Source: Rhodospirillaceae bacterium (GTDB lineage: Bacteria > Pseudomonadota > Alphaproteobacteria > Dongiales > Dongiaceae). Taken from it: a stretch of 64,000 bases of DNA. The stretch lies in contig SSEL01000037.1 in NCBI GenBank assembly GCA_008012315.1, positions 78,495 to 142,494 of the forward strand. The letters are read 5' to 3'. The notes beneath the pieces were generated by a model. That model saw nothing but the letters and a program-made list of their open reading frames with translations, had not been told where the DNA came from and made no database searches. Below, piece by piece: positions 7,784 through 16,601 of the stretch (position 1 is its first letter; every line of letters begins with the position of its first letter). Position numbers and translations under genes: made by a program.

Positions 7784-8779
7784 ATGTCGGAACAGGCACT
7801 TAAAGTAGATCAATCGGCGGGAACCGCCCAGGACAAGCTGGCGCAATTGTCGCGCATGACGATGATCGTCGCCGATACCGGCGATATCGATGCGGTGAAG
7901 GCTTTCTCGCCGGTCGATTGCACCACCAATCCCTCGCTGATCTTCAAGGCTGCCCAGATGCCGGCCTATGCCCATCTGGTGCAGGAAGCCCGCGCCTGGG
8001 GCGAGGGCCAGGGCAAGACCTCGGAAGAGCGCCTGGATGCGGCGCTGGACCGGCTTGCCATCGCCTTCGGCACGGAATTGTCGCGCCTGGTGCCGGGCCG
8101 GGTTTCGACCGAGGTCGATGCTGCCCTTTCTTTCGATACCGAGGCGACGATCCGCAAGGCGGAACGGCTGATCGAGCTTTACGAGCAAGCCGGCGTGCCG
8201 AAATCTCGTATCCTGATCAAGATCGCCGCGACCTGGGAAGGCATCCGCGCGGCGGAGCGCCTGGAACGGGCCGGCATCAACTGCAACCTGACGCTGCTCT
8301 TCGGCTTTGCCCAGGCGACGGCCTGCGCCGATGCCGGCGTCTTCCTGATCTCGCCCTTCGTCGGCCGTATTCTCGACTGGCATGTGGCGCGGGGCGAGAG
8401 CTTCGCACCGGGCGAGGATCCCGGCGTCGCCTCGGTCCGCCGCATCTATGAACATTACAAGCGGCATGGTTATCAGACCGTCGTCATGGCGGCGTCGTTC
8501 CGCAGCACCGCGCAGATCGAAGCCCTGGCCGGTTGCGACCGCATGACGATCAGCCCGGCCTTGCTGACGGAGCTGCGCGGCCAGACCGGCGATGTGACGC
8601 GCCGCCTGGTGACGGGCGCCGAGACCGCGCCGCGCCCCGGCGCCGGATCGGAAACCGCCTTCCGCTGGGCGCTCAACGAAGATGCGATGGCGACGGAAAA
8701 GCTGGCCGACGGGATCCGCCTCTTCAATGCCGATGGCGTGAAGCTGCGCCAGTTCATTGCCAAGGCCGGTAAAGCCTGA
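7784..8779 (+). CDS. tal: Transaldolase (TalB type)
   Basis: 331 residues, close to the ~317 of E. coli TalB. The Schiff-base lysine is Lys146 in [16 protein letters not shown]; other conserved motifs are [16 protein letters not shown] and NCNLTLLF. A clear AAAGGA ribosome-binding site precedes ATG 7784. The enzyme moves a dihydroxyacetone unit from fructose 6-phosphate or sedoheptulose 7-phosphate, using erythrose 4-phosphate or glyceraldehyde 3-phosphate as acceptor. In this operon it would drain the erythrose 4-phosphate that the upstream isomerases are proposed to make into the pentose phosphate pathway. A terminator follows at 8811. Confidence 0.95.
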   Translation: MSEQALKVDQSAGTAQDKLAQLSRMTMIVADTGDIDAVKAFSPVDCTTNPSLIFKAAQMPAYAHLVQEARAWGEGQGKTSEERLDAALDRLAIAFGTELSRLVPGRVSTEVDAALSFDTEATIRKAERLIELYEQAGVPKSRILIKIAATWEGIRAAERLERAGINCNLTLLFGFAQATACADAGVFLISPFVGRILDWHVARGESFAPGEDPGVASVRRIYEHYKRHGYQTVVMAASFRSTAQIEALAGCDRMTISPALLTELRGQTGDVTRRLVTGAETAPRPGAGSETAFRWALNEDAMATEKLADGIRLFNADGVKLRQFIAKAGKA

Positions 8780-8810
8780 CGTCGAAGATCACTGCGAAAG
8801 TTTGTGTGGT

Positions 8811-8849
8811 AAGCGGCCTCGCCGGGAGCACTCCTGGGGGGCCGCTTTT
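8811..8849 (+). terminator. Intrinsic terminator after transaldolase
   Basis: AAGCGGCC (8811-8818) pairs perfectly with GGCCGCTT (8840-8847); inner bases partly pair (GGGAG with CTCC) and the stem runs into TTTT. It lies 32 bases after the transaldolase stop and separates this operon from the SorC regulator. Confidence 0.8.
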
Positions 8850-8946
8850 CATATATGGCTGTGCTTTGGAAAGGCGTCTGGCCTCATCCGGGAGAAGGCC
8901 GCTATACTCGGGTCGAGATTGTGCTTCAGCTTTGGTGGTTTTTGGC

Positions 8947-9927
8947 ATGCGCATCGTTCCCGGCCGCTTCAATTGCGATCCGATCCTTCAGGCAGCGTGG
9001 CTTTATTATCACGACAACCTGACGCAGCAGGAGATCGCCGATATTCTCGGTGTGTCGCGCGCGACGGTGATCAATTATCTCAATTCCGCGCGCGACCAGC
9101 ATGTGGTCACGATCAGCGTAAAGCCCGAGGTGATGAACACCATTTCGCTCGCACAGGAGTTGTGTGAGCGGTTTGCGTTGGAAGATGCACTGATCATTCC
9201 GGAAGATGGTGGCCGCGGGAACCTCATCGATCGGATCGGCGCGGCGGCAGCGCATTATATCGGCCTGTCCTGCCAGAGCGGCGATGTCATCGGCGTTGCC
9301 TGGGGACGTACCGTGCTGGCCATGTCGACCCGCGTCCCGCCCACCACCGCGACCGATCTCAAGGTCGTGCAGATCGTCGGCAGCATGCTGCTGGATGACG
9401 GCACCTCGGCCGAAGTCTGCACCGCCAATATCGCCCATCGTCTTGGCGCGGTCTGCGTCAACCTGCATCTGCCGGCCTTGCTCAGCAGCCGCGACTTGCG
9501 CGACGCGCTGATGACGGAGGCCATGGTGGTCGATCAATTCGACCTCATCCGGCGCTGCAGCCAGGTCTATTTCGGCATCTGCACCCTGGAGCGGGACAGC
9601 CTCGTCTATAACAGCGGCCTCACCACGCCGCAAAGCAGCATCACCTATCAGGAAGGTGGCGCCGTCGGCGTCATTGCCGGCCGCTTCTATGACCGGCAGG
9701 GACGTCCGGTACTGGCGGAAATCGACGACCGCCGGATCGGCATCACGCTGCAGGAACTGAAAGAGATTCCGAAGCGCATCGCCGTCGCCGGCGGACCGGA
9801 AAAGGTGAAGCCGATCCTGGCGGCCCTGGTCGGCGGCTACGTGACGACGCTGATCACCGATGAAGCGACCGCGCGCGGGGTTCTCGCCGAAGCGGATCAG
9901 CCGGCGAACCTGCGGCAGGCCGGCTGA
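8947..9927 (+). CDS. SorC-family sugar-binding transcriptional regulator (EryD-like)
   Basis: 326 residues from ATG 8947. The frame is open from 8806, but that part overlaps the terminator. The N-terminal HTH is AAWLYYHDNLTQQEIADILG followed by VSRATVINYLNSARDQHVV, typical of SorC/EryD/DeoR-like regulators. The remainder is the sugar-phosphate-binding domain (GVAWGRTVLAMS and later GVIAGRFYDRQGRPV). Brucella EryD belongs to this family and controls erythritol catabolism. The ribosome-binding site is weak. It faces the convergent dhaL gene, with 6 bases between stops. It may bind the palindrome at 11672-11689 between dhaK and the transporter operon; that is inference. Confidence 0.88.
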   Translation: MRIVPGRFNCDPILQAAWLYYHDNLTQQEIADILGVSRATVINYLNSARDQHVVTISVKPEVMNTISLAQELCERFALEDALIIPEDGGRGNLIDRIGAAAAHYIGLSCQSGDVIGVAWGRTVLAMSTRVPPTTATDLKVVQIVGSMLLDDGTSAEVCTANIAHRLGAVCVNLHLPALLSSRDLRDALMTEAMVVDQFDLIRRCSQVYFGICTLERDSLVYNSGLTTPQSSITYQEGGAVGVIAGRFYDRQGRPVLAEIDDRRIGITLQELKEIPKRIAVAGGPEKVKPILAALVGGYVTTLITDEATARGVLAEADQPANLRQAG

Positions 9928-9933
9928 CGATCC

Positions 9934-10593
9934 TCAGTTCGTCAGCGCGGCGACACCTTGCGCCATGGTGCGCAGGGTGATGAAGGTCGAGGCGGCACCC
10001 GGATCCATGTGACCCAGGGACCGCTCGCCGAGCTTGCTGGAGCGGCCTTTCTTCGCCGTCATATCAGCCGTCGCCTTCATGCCGCTTTCCGCGCCGCTCG
10101 CCGCCGCCTGCAGGCAATCGGCCAGCGATTTCCCATCCGCCAGGGCGGCTTTCGCAGCAGCGACGGCCGGCATCCAGGCATCGACCATGGTCTTGTCGCC
10201 GGGTTCCGCCTTGCCGCGATCGACGATGCCCTGTGCGGCGGCTTCGATGAAGGCGACCATGGTGGCGGCATCGAGAGTCTCGCGGCCTTTCAGCGCCGCG
10301 CCGCCCCGCATGAAGGCGGTGGCGTAAAGTGGCCCGGCCGAGGCACCGACGGCATTCAGGAAGGCCTTGGCGGCGGTATTGCAGATATCGGTGAAGCTCT
10401 TATCCGCGCCGATGCCGGCCAGCGCTTCGCGGACGGCAGTCCAGCCGATCGCCATGGTGACGCCGTGATCGCCATCGCCGATCACACCGTCGAGATCGGA
10501 CAGCCACCCCTTTTCCGCCTCGATCGCTTCGCCGATCCGGTTGAACAGGGCGACGAATTGAGCCGGTGTGATCTGTTGTATCGTCTCAGTCAT
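9934..10593 (-). CDS. dhaL: DhaL-like ADP/ATP-binding subunit of a dihydroxyacetone/tetrulose kinase
   Basis: 219 residues. The nucleotide/Mg site is DLDGVIGDGDHGVTMAIG at residues 33-50, with the conserved Asp residues 35, 40 and 42; later motifs are GASAGPLYATAF and GDKTMVDAW. DhaL carries the nucleotide and works with DhaK, which binds the ketose. No PTS-type DhaM partner is seen, so direct use of ATP is likely. Known two-part or fused relatives phosphorylate dihydroxyacetone or erythrulose (LerK/DerK). It lies 19 bases downstream of dhaK on the same strand. Confidence 0.92.
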   Translation of the reverse strand: MTETIQQITPAQFVALFNRIGEAIEAEKGWLSDLDGVIGDGDHGVTMAIGWTAVREALAGIGADKSFTDICNTAAKAFLNAVGASAGPLYATAFMRGGAALKGRETLDAATMVAFIEAAAQGIVDRGKAEPGDKTMVDAWMPAVAAAKAALADGKSLADCLQAAASGAESGMKATADMTAKKGRSSKLGERSLGHMDPGAASTFITLRTMAQGVAALTN

Positions 10594-10612
10594 GGGATCT
10601 CTCGAATAACGG

Positions 10613-11623
10613 TTAGGCGACCTGGAACATCGCGCAGCGGCAGGGATGGTCGAGATGCTTCTTCAGATCGGCATCGAGCTTCATCAGCGTCACCGACATA
10701 CCGGCCATTTCCAGCGAGGTGACATAATTGCCGACGAAAGACCGATGGATCTTGATCCCGGCCTCGTCCAACCGCTGCTTGACCCGGCGATGCACGACAT
10801 AAAGCTCCATCAGCGAGGTGGAGCCGAGCCCGTTCACCAGCAAGGCGACTTCATCGCCGGCACCGGCTTTCGCTTCCGCCAGGATACCGTCCACCAGGCT
10901 GTCGGTAACCGCATCGGCGCTTTGCAGCTTGCCGCGCGCGACACCGGGCTCGCCGTGAATGCCCATGCCGATTTCCATCTCGTCCTCGCCGATCTCGAAA
11001 TTCGGCTTCAGCGTATGGGGCAGCGAGCAGGGACCGAGCGCGACGCCCATCGTATAGGTGGCGCGATTGGCCTTTTCCGCCACGGCGACGACAGCGTCCA
11101 GATCCAGCATCTGGTCGGCCGCCGCACCGGCGACCTTGAAGACGAAGAAATCGCCGGCGACGCCGCGCCGCTCTTTCCATTTATCCGCCGGGGCGGAGGC
11201 AACGTCATCGGTGACGAGCACGGTGCGGACAGTGATGTCTTCCATCGCACACATCTCGGCCGCCATGTCGAAGTTCATCACGTCGCCGGCATAGTTGCCA
11301 TAGAGATAGACCACACCGGCGCCGCCATCGATCGCCTTGGTCGCCTCGATGATGGGATCGGGCGCCGGGGAGGCAAAGACATTGCCGACGGCGGCGGCAT
11401 CGGCCAGGCCCTTGCCGACATAGCCGAGGAAGGCCGGCTCATGGCCCGATCCGCCGCCGATCAGGATGCCGACCTTGCCGTCGCGCGGGCCGTCCACGGC
11501 CACGATCGATCTGGGATTGCTGTCCAGGCGGCGCAGGATGTCGCCATGGGCGCCGATGACGCCGTCCAGCATCTCGGTGATGATGTTGTTGGCATCGTTG
11601 ATCAATTTTTTGGTCTTGGCCAT
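10613..11623 (-). CDS. dhaK: DhaK-like ketose-binding kinase subunit, possible erythrulose kinase
   Basis: 336 residues from ATG 11623 (MAKTKKLINDANN), with GGGGAG just upstream; the longer frame to 11674 is unlikely. The catalytic residues of DhaK are present: His61 in GGGSGHEPAF, Asp114 in YAGDVMNFD, and the covalent substrate-binding His223 in GMGIHGEPGV. DhaK forms a hemiaminal with a short-chain ketose. In a locus with TpiA-, RpiB- and EryD-like proteins the substrate may be L- or D-erythrulose rather than dihydroxyacetone. It is transcribed divergently from the ABC transporter operon. Confidence 0.92.
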   Translation of the reverse strand: MAKTKKLINDANNIITEMLDGVIGAHGDILRRLDSNPRSIVAVDGPRDGKVGILIGGGSGHEPAFLGYVGKGLADAAAVGNVFASPAPDPIIEATKAIDGGAGVVYLYGNYAGDVMNFDMAAEMCAMEDITVRTVLVTDDVASAPADKWKERRGVAGDFFVFKVAGAAADQMLDLDAVVAVAEKANRATYTMGVALGPCSLPHTLKPNFEIGEDEMEIGMGIHGEPGVARGKLQSADAVTDSLVDGILAEAKAGAGDEVALLVNGLGSTSLMELYVVHRRVKQRLDEAGIKIHRSFVGNYVTSLEMAGMSVTLMKLDADLKKHLDHPCRCAMFQVA

Positions 11624-11671
11624 TTGCCACTCCCCGCAATCGAAGCTGATGAGAGTGATAATTACATCTGC

Positions 11672-11709
11672 CAAACTGGTTTGACAAACGTCGAAGTGCT
11701 GGCTAGCTT
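11672..11709 (+). promoter_or_regulatory. Promoter of the ABC operon with overlapping palindromes
   Basis: TTGACA (11681-11686), 17-base spacer, TAGCTT (11704-11709). The -35 is covered by two overlapping palindromes: CAAAC-TG-GTTTG (11672-11683) and GTTTG-A-CAAAC (11679-11689). The site lies in the 144-base gap between divergent dhaK and the binding-protein gene, so one regulator could control both. Confidence 0.55.
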
Positions 11710-11767
11710 AAATCCAACAAGAAATTTTGCGTTGGCCCAGTTGCGGCATTTCCTCGGGGAGGCATCA

Positions 11768-13246
11768 GTGACGAGCAAGCTCGACTTCATGACATCATCA
11801 TCCGGCCTGTCGCGCCGCCATGTATTGAAAGGCGCCGCCGCCGCGGCTTCGGTTGCGGGCTTCGGCGGATTGTCGCGCCTGGCTTTGGCGGACTCGCCGC
11901 TGAAAGGCGAATCGCTGCATCTCTCCATCCTCGGTATCGCCGGCTGGGTGCCGTCCTCGCTCGGTGTGAAGATGTCGCCGATCTTCGCGGAATACGCGAA
12001 GCAGAAATACGGTTACGACGTCGATTTCAGCTTTGCCGATGCGCCCTTCTCGGCCTTGTTCCAGAAGGCGGCGACCTCGCTGGCGACCCGCTCGCAGGAA
12101 TACAATATCATCATCTCCGACAGCCAGTGGCTGGGTGCTTTCGCCAAGCCGAAATGGGTCGTCAAGATCGACGATCTGCTGAAGGAGCAGCCGGGCCTGA
12201 CGCCGGAATGGTATTCGCCGGTCATCAGCGCCACTTACCAGACCTATCCGGACGGCTCGCAGCAGCTCTGGGGCCTGCCGCAGGAAGGTGACGTGGTCGC
12301 CCTTTATGTTCGCAAGGACATGCTGGAAGACCCGGCGGAGAAAGAAGCCTTCAAGAAAAAATACAATAAGGATCTGCCGCAGACCTTCGACGATTTCGCC
12401 GAGCTCACCATGGCGGAGTTCGAAAAGGTCGCTGAATTCTTCACCCGGCCGGACAAGAACCTCTACGGCACGGCGATGCAGTATTCGCGCGAATACGATT
12501 TCATCAGCTGCTTCCTCTATCCCTTCATGTGGAGCCGCGGCGGCGAGATCTGGGATCCGAAGACCGCGCAGGTGCACGGCATCCTCAACAGCAAGGTCAA
12601 TGCCGAAGCCCTCGAGCAGATGAAGCATTGGCTGAAATACATGCCGGACGGTGCGCTGAATTACGGCATTGCCGAGGAAATCGACGTCTTCACCCAGGGC
12701 AAGGTCTTCTCCTGCTTCCAATGGGCGGCCGTCGGTCCGGCGATGATCCCCGATGCGCTCAAGGGCAAGGTCATGGTGGTGCCGCCGCCCAAGCATGGCA
12801 ACGGCTCGGATGCCAAGCGCGTCTATACCTTCGGTGGCCAGTCCTGGGTCATCAACGCCTTCAATGACGAAAACAACATGCAGGCGACGATCGACTTCAT
12901 GCGCTGGTGGTATCAGCCGGACGTGCAGCTCGAATATGCCAAGCGCGGCGGCAATCCCTGCGACAAGGCGACCTTGTCGCGCTCCGATTTCGACGATATG
13001 CAGCCATGGTTCCGCACCTATAAGTATATGCTGGCGGAAGGCCGGTCGCGGGACTTCTGGCACCATCCGAAATATGCCGAAATGCTCTCGGTGCAGCAGG
13101 AAGCCTTCACCAGCTTCATGACGGGACAGACCAGCGATCCGATGAAGGTGCTGGATTATGTCGCCTGCAAGCAGCAGAGCATTTTGTTCGAGGCCGGTAC
13201 GGCGAAGGAGAAGGCGCCTGATACTTGCGCCAGCATCAGCCTCTAA
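11768..13246 (+). CDS. Tat-exported solute-binding protein of a sugar/polyol ABC importer (family 1)
   Basis: 492 residues from GTG 11768, which has GGGGAGG 5 bases upstream; the far longer open frame to 10646 is the shadow of dhaK. A twin-arginine signal is visible (SRRHVLKGAAAAASVAGFGG, about residues 15-35), so folded export is expected. The mature part is a CUT1-type family 1 binding protein, with YGLPQEGD-like and WAAVGPAMIP motifs near the hinge. It delivers the substrate, inferred to be a short polyol or ketose, to the permeases encoded downstream. A strong hairpin follows the stop, which often lets the binding protein be made in excess. Confidence 0.9.
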   Translation: MTSKLDFMTSSSGLSRRHVLKGAAAAASVAGFGGLSRLALADSPLKGESLHLSILGIAGWVPSSLGVKMSPIFAEYAKQKYGYDVDFSFADAPFSALFQKAATSLATRSQEYNIIISDSQWLGAFAKPKWVVKIDDLLKEQPGLTPEWYSPVISATYQTYPDGSQQLWGLPQEGDVVALYVRKDMLEDPAEKEAFKKKYNKDLPQTFDDFAELTMAEFEKVAEFFTRPDKNLYGTAMQYSREYDFISCFLYPFMWSRGGEIWDPKTAQVHGILNSKVNAEALEQMKHWLKYMPDGALNYGIAEEIDVFTQGKVFSCFQWAAVGPAMIPDALKGKVMVVPPPKHGNGSDAKRVYTFGGQSWVINAFNDENNMQATIDFMRWWYQPDVQLEYAKRGGNPCDKATLSRSDFDDMQPWFRTYKYMLAEGRSRDFWHHPKYAEMLSVQQEAFTSFMTGQTSDPMKVLDYVACKQQSILFEAGTAKEKAPDTCASISL

Positions 13247-13260
13247 TTCGGTGTTGCAAC

Positions 13261-13296
13261 GCACTCTCCCTCAGCCGGAAACGGCTGGGGGAGTGC
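13261..13296 (+). terminator. Strong intercistronic stem-loop after the binding-protein gene
   Basis: GCACTCTCCCTCAGCCG (13261-13277), GAAA tetraloop, CGGCTGGGGGAGTGC (13282-13296): a stem of about 15 pairs with two bulges or mismatches. No T-run follows, so it may act as an mRNA stabiliser or attenuator between the binding protein and the permeases rather than a full stop. Confidence 0.65.
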
Positions 13297-13330
13297 TGCA
13301 TTTGACGTATAGAGTAATAAGCGCGATGGA

Positions 13331-13369
13331 TAGAGCGCGATCGTCTTCTATCTTTCTTGATTAGAGCCG
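13331..13369. repeat. Deleted remnant of the 138-bp palindromic repeat
   Basis: TAGAGCGCGATCGTCTT (13331-13347) matches the left end of the complete copies at 19382 and 36421, and TTAGAGCCGG (13361-13370) resembles the right end. The three internal hairpins are missing. It lies just before the first permease gene. Confidence 0.55.
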
Positions 13370-13379
13370 GGGAGGCGTT

Positions 13380-14363
13380 GTGCAGAGTAATCGTTCCGGT
13401 TCACCAGCAAGCCGCGGCTTGCTTGCGGCGATGCATCCGACCGGCCAGGCAGGGTTGACGGCGCGGTTTTTTGCGCTGCTGAATGACCGGCGCTTTCTGC
13501 CGCTCATGCTGCTGACCCCGGTTCTCGTCTTCTTCATCATCTGGAACACGATCCCGTTGCTCTGGCTGCTGGGCCTCAGCTTCCAGAAATATTCCTTGAC
13601 CAGCGGCGACGACCCGGCCTTTACCGGCTTTGCCAATTATCTGGAGATTCTCGGCAACAGCTCGGTCTGGCAGGATCTCAGCCGGACCTTTGTCTGGGTC
13701 TTCCTGAGCGTCGTCCTGCAGACCGGCCTTGGCGTCGCGCTTGGTTTCCTGTTCTGGGGCAGCCACAAGCTGCCGGGCCGCCGCATCGCGCTGACATTGC
13801 TCTTCGCGCCGATGGTGCTGACGCCGGTCGCGACCGGCACCTTCTTCCGGCTGATCTATGATCCGACCTTCGGCATCCTCAACCAGGTGATCCGCGCCAT
13901 CGGCTTGCCTTCGGTCGATTTCCTCGGCCAGTCATCGACGGCCTTCTGGGCGGTCCTGGCCGTCGATACCTGGATGTGGACGCCGTTCCTGATGCTGATG
14001 ACCCTGGCGGCGCTCGGCTCGGTACCGAAGGCGGAACTGGAAGCGGCGGAAGTCGATCAGCTTCCCTGGCACCAGCGCTTGCGCCTGATCATTCTGCACC
14101 ACGGCAAGTTCATCCTGATGCTGGGCGTCCTGCTGCGCACCATCGATAGTTTCAAGACGATGGACTTGGTCCTGCAGATGACCAAGGGCGGCCCGGGCTC
14201 GACCACCAATCTGGTGGCGCTGACCCTCTACCGCCAATCCTTCGAGAGCTTCAATCTCGGCTGGTCATCGGCGCTCGCCGTCATCCTGCTGCTGATCTCC
14301 ATCGCCTTCACCTCGATCTTCATCTTCGTCCTCAATCTCAAGCGGCGGGGAGATGCGGCATGA
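13380..14363 (+). CDS. CUT1-type ABC permease subunit 1
   Basis: 327 residues from GTG 13380, with GGGGAGG just upstream. About six hydrophobic segments; the first is FLPLMLLTPVLVFFIIWNTI around residues 40-60. The cytoplasmic EAA-like loop reads KAELEAAEVDQLPWHQRLRL, which is the site that contacts an ATPase subunit; the usual Gly of the loop is replaced. Start and stop overlap the next gene by 4 bases (ATGA), so translation is coupled. It forms the pore with the second permease. Confidence 0.92.
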   Translation: MQSNRSGSPASRGLLAAMHPTGQAGLTARFFALLNDRRFLPLMLLTPVLVFFIIWNTIPLLWLLGLSFQKYSLTSGDDPAFTGFANYLEILGNSSVWQDLSRTFVWVFLSVVLQTGLGVALGFLFWGSHKLPGRRIALTLLFAPMVLTPVATGTFFRLIYDPTFGILNQVIRAIGLPSVDFLGQSSTAFWAVLAVDTWMWTPFLMLMTLAALGSVPKAELEAAEVDQLPWHQRLRLIILHHGKFILMLGVLLRTIDSFKTMDLVLQMTKGGPGSTTNLVALTLYRQSFESFNLGWSSALAVILLLISIAFTSIFIFVLNLKRRGDAA

Positions 14364-15187
14364 GCAATCTGCGCCAGACCCTCTACCACGCCTTGCTGTG
14401 GCTGATCTCGCTGCTGTTCTTCTCGCCGGTCGCCTGGCTGATGCTGTCCTCCTTCAAGGGCCGGAACGACATTCTGGCGGTGCCGGCGAAACTCGTCTTC
14501 ACGCCGACTTTGGATAACTATGTCCAGCTCTTCGAGCGCAACGGCTTCCTGCAGCAATTGCTCAACAGTTTCATCATGTCGGTCGCCGCCGTGATCGTTG
14601 CGGTGGTCGTGTCGTTCCTGGCGGCTTTCTGTTTTTCGCGTTTCAAGCCGAAGGGCACGGACTTCCTGATGTTCCTGCTGCTCTCGGTGCGCATGTTGCC
14701 GGGAACGGCGGTGATCCTGCCGGTCTATCTGATGTATGTGGCCTTCGGCTGGAAGGACAGCCATGCCGCGCTGACCCTGTTCTATGCGATGTTCTCGATC
14801 CCCTTCTCGGTCTGGATCCTGAAGGGCTTCATCGATGGCGTTTCGCTGCGCTTCGATGAAACCGGCCTGGTCAATGGTGCGTCCTGGTGGCATGTGATCT
14901 TCCGCGTGGTGCTGCCGCAGGTGCGGCCCGGGCTGATCGCCGCCTTCATCTTCAACATGATCTTCGTCTGGAACGAATTTCTTTTCGACTACATCATCGG
15001 CGGCCGCAAGACGGCCAATGTCCCGGTCGCCCTGGCGACCGGCGCCTATGCCGATGGCGGTGTCGACTGGGCTTTCGTATCGACCCTGTCGACGGTCTAT
15101 CTGCTGCCGCCGATCATCGCCATTTACGTTTTCCAACGGTACCTGCTGGTCGGCATGACCTTCGGGACGGTGCGGGGAGAAGTCTGA
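14360..15187 (+). CDS. CUT1-type ABC permease subunit 2
   Basis: 275 residues with six predicted membrane spans (first ALLWLISLLFFSPVAWLMLS). The EAA loop is RFDETGLVNGASWWHVIFRV, giving the canonical ATPase contact site. Overlaps both neighbours by 4 bases or fewer. Size and order match the second permease of polyol/glycerol importers such as GlpPQ. Confidence 0.93.
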   Translation: MSNLRQTLYHALLWLISLLFFSPVAWLMLSSFKGRNDILAVPAKLVFTPTLDNYVQLFERNGFLQQLLNSFIMSVAAVIVAVVVSFLAAFCFSRFKPKGTDFLMFLLLSVRMLPGTAVILPVYLMYVAFGWKDSHAALTLFYAMFSIPFSVWILKGFIDGVSLRFDETGLVNGASWWHVIFRVVLPQVRPGLIAAFIFNMIFVWNEFLFDYIIGGRKTANVPVALATGAYADGGVDWAFVSTLSTVYLLPPIIAIYVFQRYLLVGMTFGTVRGEV

Positions 15188-15471
15188 TGGTCGCGACCAG
15201 ATCCTTCCCGGTCAAGGCGGAGATCGTGCTGATCTGCGCCATGCTGATCGGCTTCGCGCTGATCGCCCAGCAATGGAGCATGACGCTCTATAAAGTCGGC
15301 CTCGGAATCGTCGTGCTGTCGACCTTGCTGGAAATCGCCGTAGGCAATCTGCCAAAGACGGCCTCGGTCGGCCGCAGCCTGACGATCATCGCCGTTATCC
15401 TGGCCATCGTGCTCGCCGTCTTCCTGATCGGCATTGCGCTGGTTCCCTATCTGACCAATTTGGGGCGCTGA
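15187..15471 (+). CDS. Small membrane protein inside the ABC operon
   Basis: 94 residues from ATG 15187, which overlaps the preceding stop (TGATG); its own stop overlaps the next start in the same way. Three hydrophobic segments: IVLICAMLIGFALIAQ, LYKVGLGIVVLSTLLEIAV and SLTIIAVILAIVLAVFLIGI. Rhizobial glycerol importers have a small membrane protein of unknown role (GlpU) in the same kind of operon; I suggest an analogous accessory subunit, without sequence proof. The tight coupling on both sides argues for a transporter function. Confidence 0.82.
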   Translation: MVATRSFPVKAEIVLICAMLIGFALIAQQWSMTLYKVGLGIVVLSTLLEIAVGNLPKTASVGRSLTIIAVILAIVLAVFLIGIALVPYLTNLGR

Positions 15472-16601
15472 TGACGAGTGTCGCCTTTTCCGGATTGACC
15501 AAGAGCTATCGCGGCACGCCTGCGCTGGACGATCTCACGCTGACGGTGCGCGCCGATTCCCTGACGGTTCTTTGCGGCCCGCCGCAATCGGGTAAATCGG
15601 TGCTGCTGCGCCTGCTGGTCGGGCTGGAGAAAACCGATTCCGGCCAGATCGTCGTCGATGGGCAGGATGTGACAAAGCTGCCGCCGGGCGGCCGGCGCAT
15701 CGGCTATGTGCCGCAATCCTTCGCACTCTATCCGCATCTGACGGTCTATGAAAACATTGCTTATCCGATGCGCCTGCAAGGTGCCCGGAATGCCGATATC
15801 GCTGCGAAGGTCGAGCGCGCCGTCCAGCTGCTGTCGATCGGCCATCTTTTGAAGAAACGGCCGGATCAGCTTTCCGGCGGCGAGAAGCAGCGCGTGGCGA
15901 TTGCGCGGGGGCTGCTCAAGGATGCGCAGATCTTCGTGCTGGACGATCCGCTGGTCGGGCTGGACTACAAATTGCGCGAACGCCTGATGGATGATCTGCG
16001 GACCATGCGGCGGGAATTGGGCGCGACATTCCTTTACGCCACCTCCGATGCCTTGGAGGCGCTGACCATGGCCGAGGATATCGTGGTGATGGATCGCGGC
16101 CGCGTGGTCGAACATGCGCCGGTGGACCGCCTTTATCACGAGCCGCAGCATCTTCGCTCGATGGAGCTGGTCGGTTTCCCCGGCAGCAACCTGTTGCCCG
16201 GCCGGATCGATGCCGGCATCTGCGTGACGCCGATCGGCCGGTTCGCCGTGACTCCGGAGGCGACCGCTCCGGACGCGACGGCCCCGGCAAACGGGGCCGA
16301 GGTCATCGTCGGCTTGCGCCCGGAGGCGGTCGAGTTGCAGCCTGCGGGGACCGGTCAGCTAAGCGGGCAGGCCAGCGTCAGCCTGGTAGAGGATCTGGGC
16401 GGTGAACAGGTGGTCTATCTGGAGACCGGCGGGCTGACGCTCGTGACCTGCCTCTCGGTCGGGCGCGGCGAGACGCCGGCTTATGGCCAGACGGTTGCCT
16501 ATCGTTTCGATCCGGCAGCGGCGGTGATTTTCGATCCGGCATCCAGCCGGCGTGTCGGTTGTGGTTGTTTCGAGGGGCAGGAGAAGATCCGCCATGCCTG
16601 A
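15471..16601 (+). CDS. ABC ATPase subunit A with non-canonical catalytic residues (GlpS-like)
   Basis: 376 residues. Walker A GPPQSGKS (36-43), Q-loop Gln82, and an intact signature LSGGE (134-138). The residue after the Walker B aspartate Asp158 is Asp159 where the catalytic Glu normally stands (VLDDP), and the switch histidine is Ser192 (YATSDALEA in place of the usual THD). The C-terminal third is a MalK-type regulatory OB domain (VGLRPEAVEL). It should pair with the next ATPase: its good signature would serve that partner's good catalytic site, while its own site is probably poor at hydrolysis. The stop overlaps the next start by 8 bases. Confidence 0.9.
   Translation: MTSVAFSGLTKSYRGTPALDDLTLTVRADSLTVLCGPPQSGKSVLLRLLVGLEKTDSGQIVVDGQDVTKLPPGGRRIGYVPQSFALYPHLTVYENIAYPMRLQGARNADIAAKVERAVQLLSIGHLLKKRPDQLSGGEKQRVAIARGLLKDAQIFVLDDPLVGLDYKLRERLMDDLRTMRRELGATFLYATSDALEALTMAEDIVVMDRGRVVEHAPVDRLYHEPQHLRSMELVGFPGSNLLPGRIDAGICVTPIGRFAVTPEATAPDATAPANGAEVIVGLRPEAVELQPAGTGQLSGQASVSLVEDLGGEQVVYLETGGLTLVTCLSVGRGETPAYGQTVAYRFDPAAAVIFDPASSRRVGCGCFEGQEKIRHA

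Noticed and set aside
10646..11767. N-terminal extension of the sugar-binding protein across dhaK
   Set aside because: The GTG at 11768 has a strong ribosome-binding site and gives a proper Tat signal; the extension is the shadow of dhaK.
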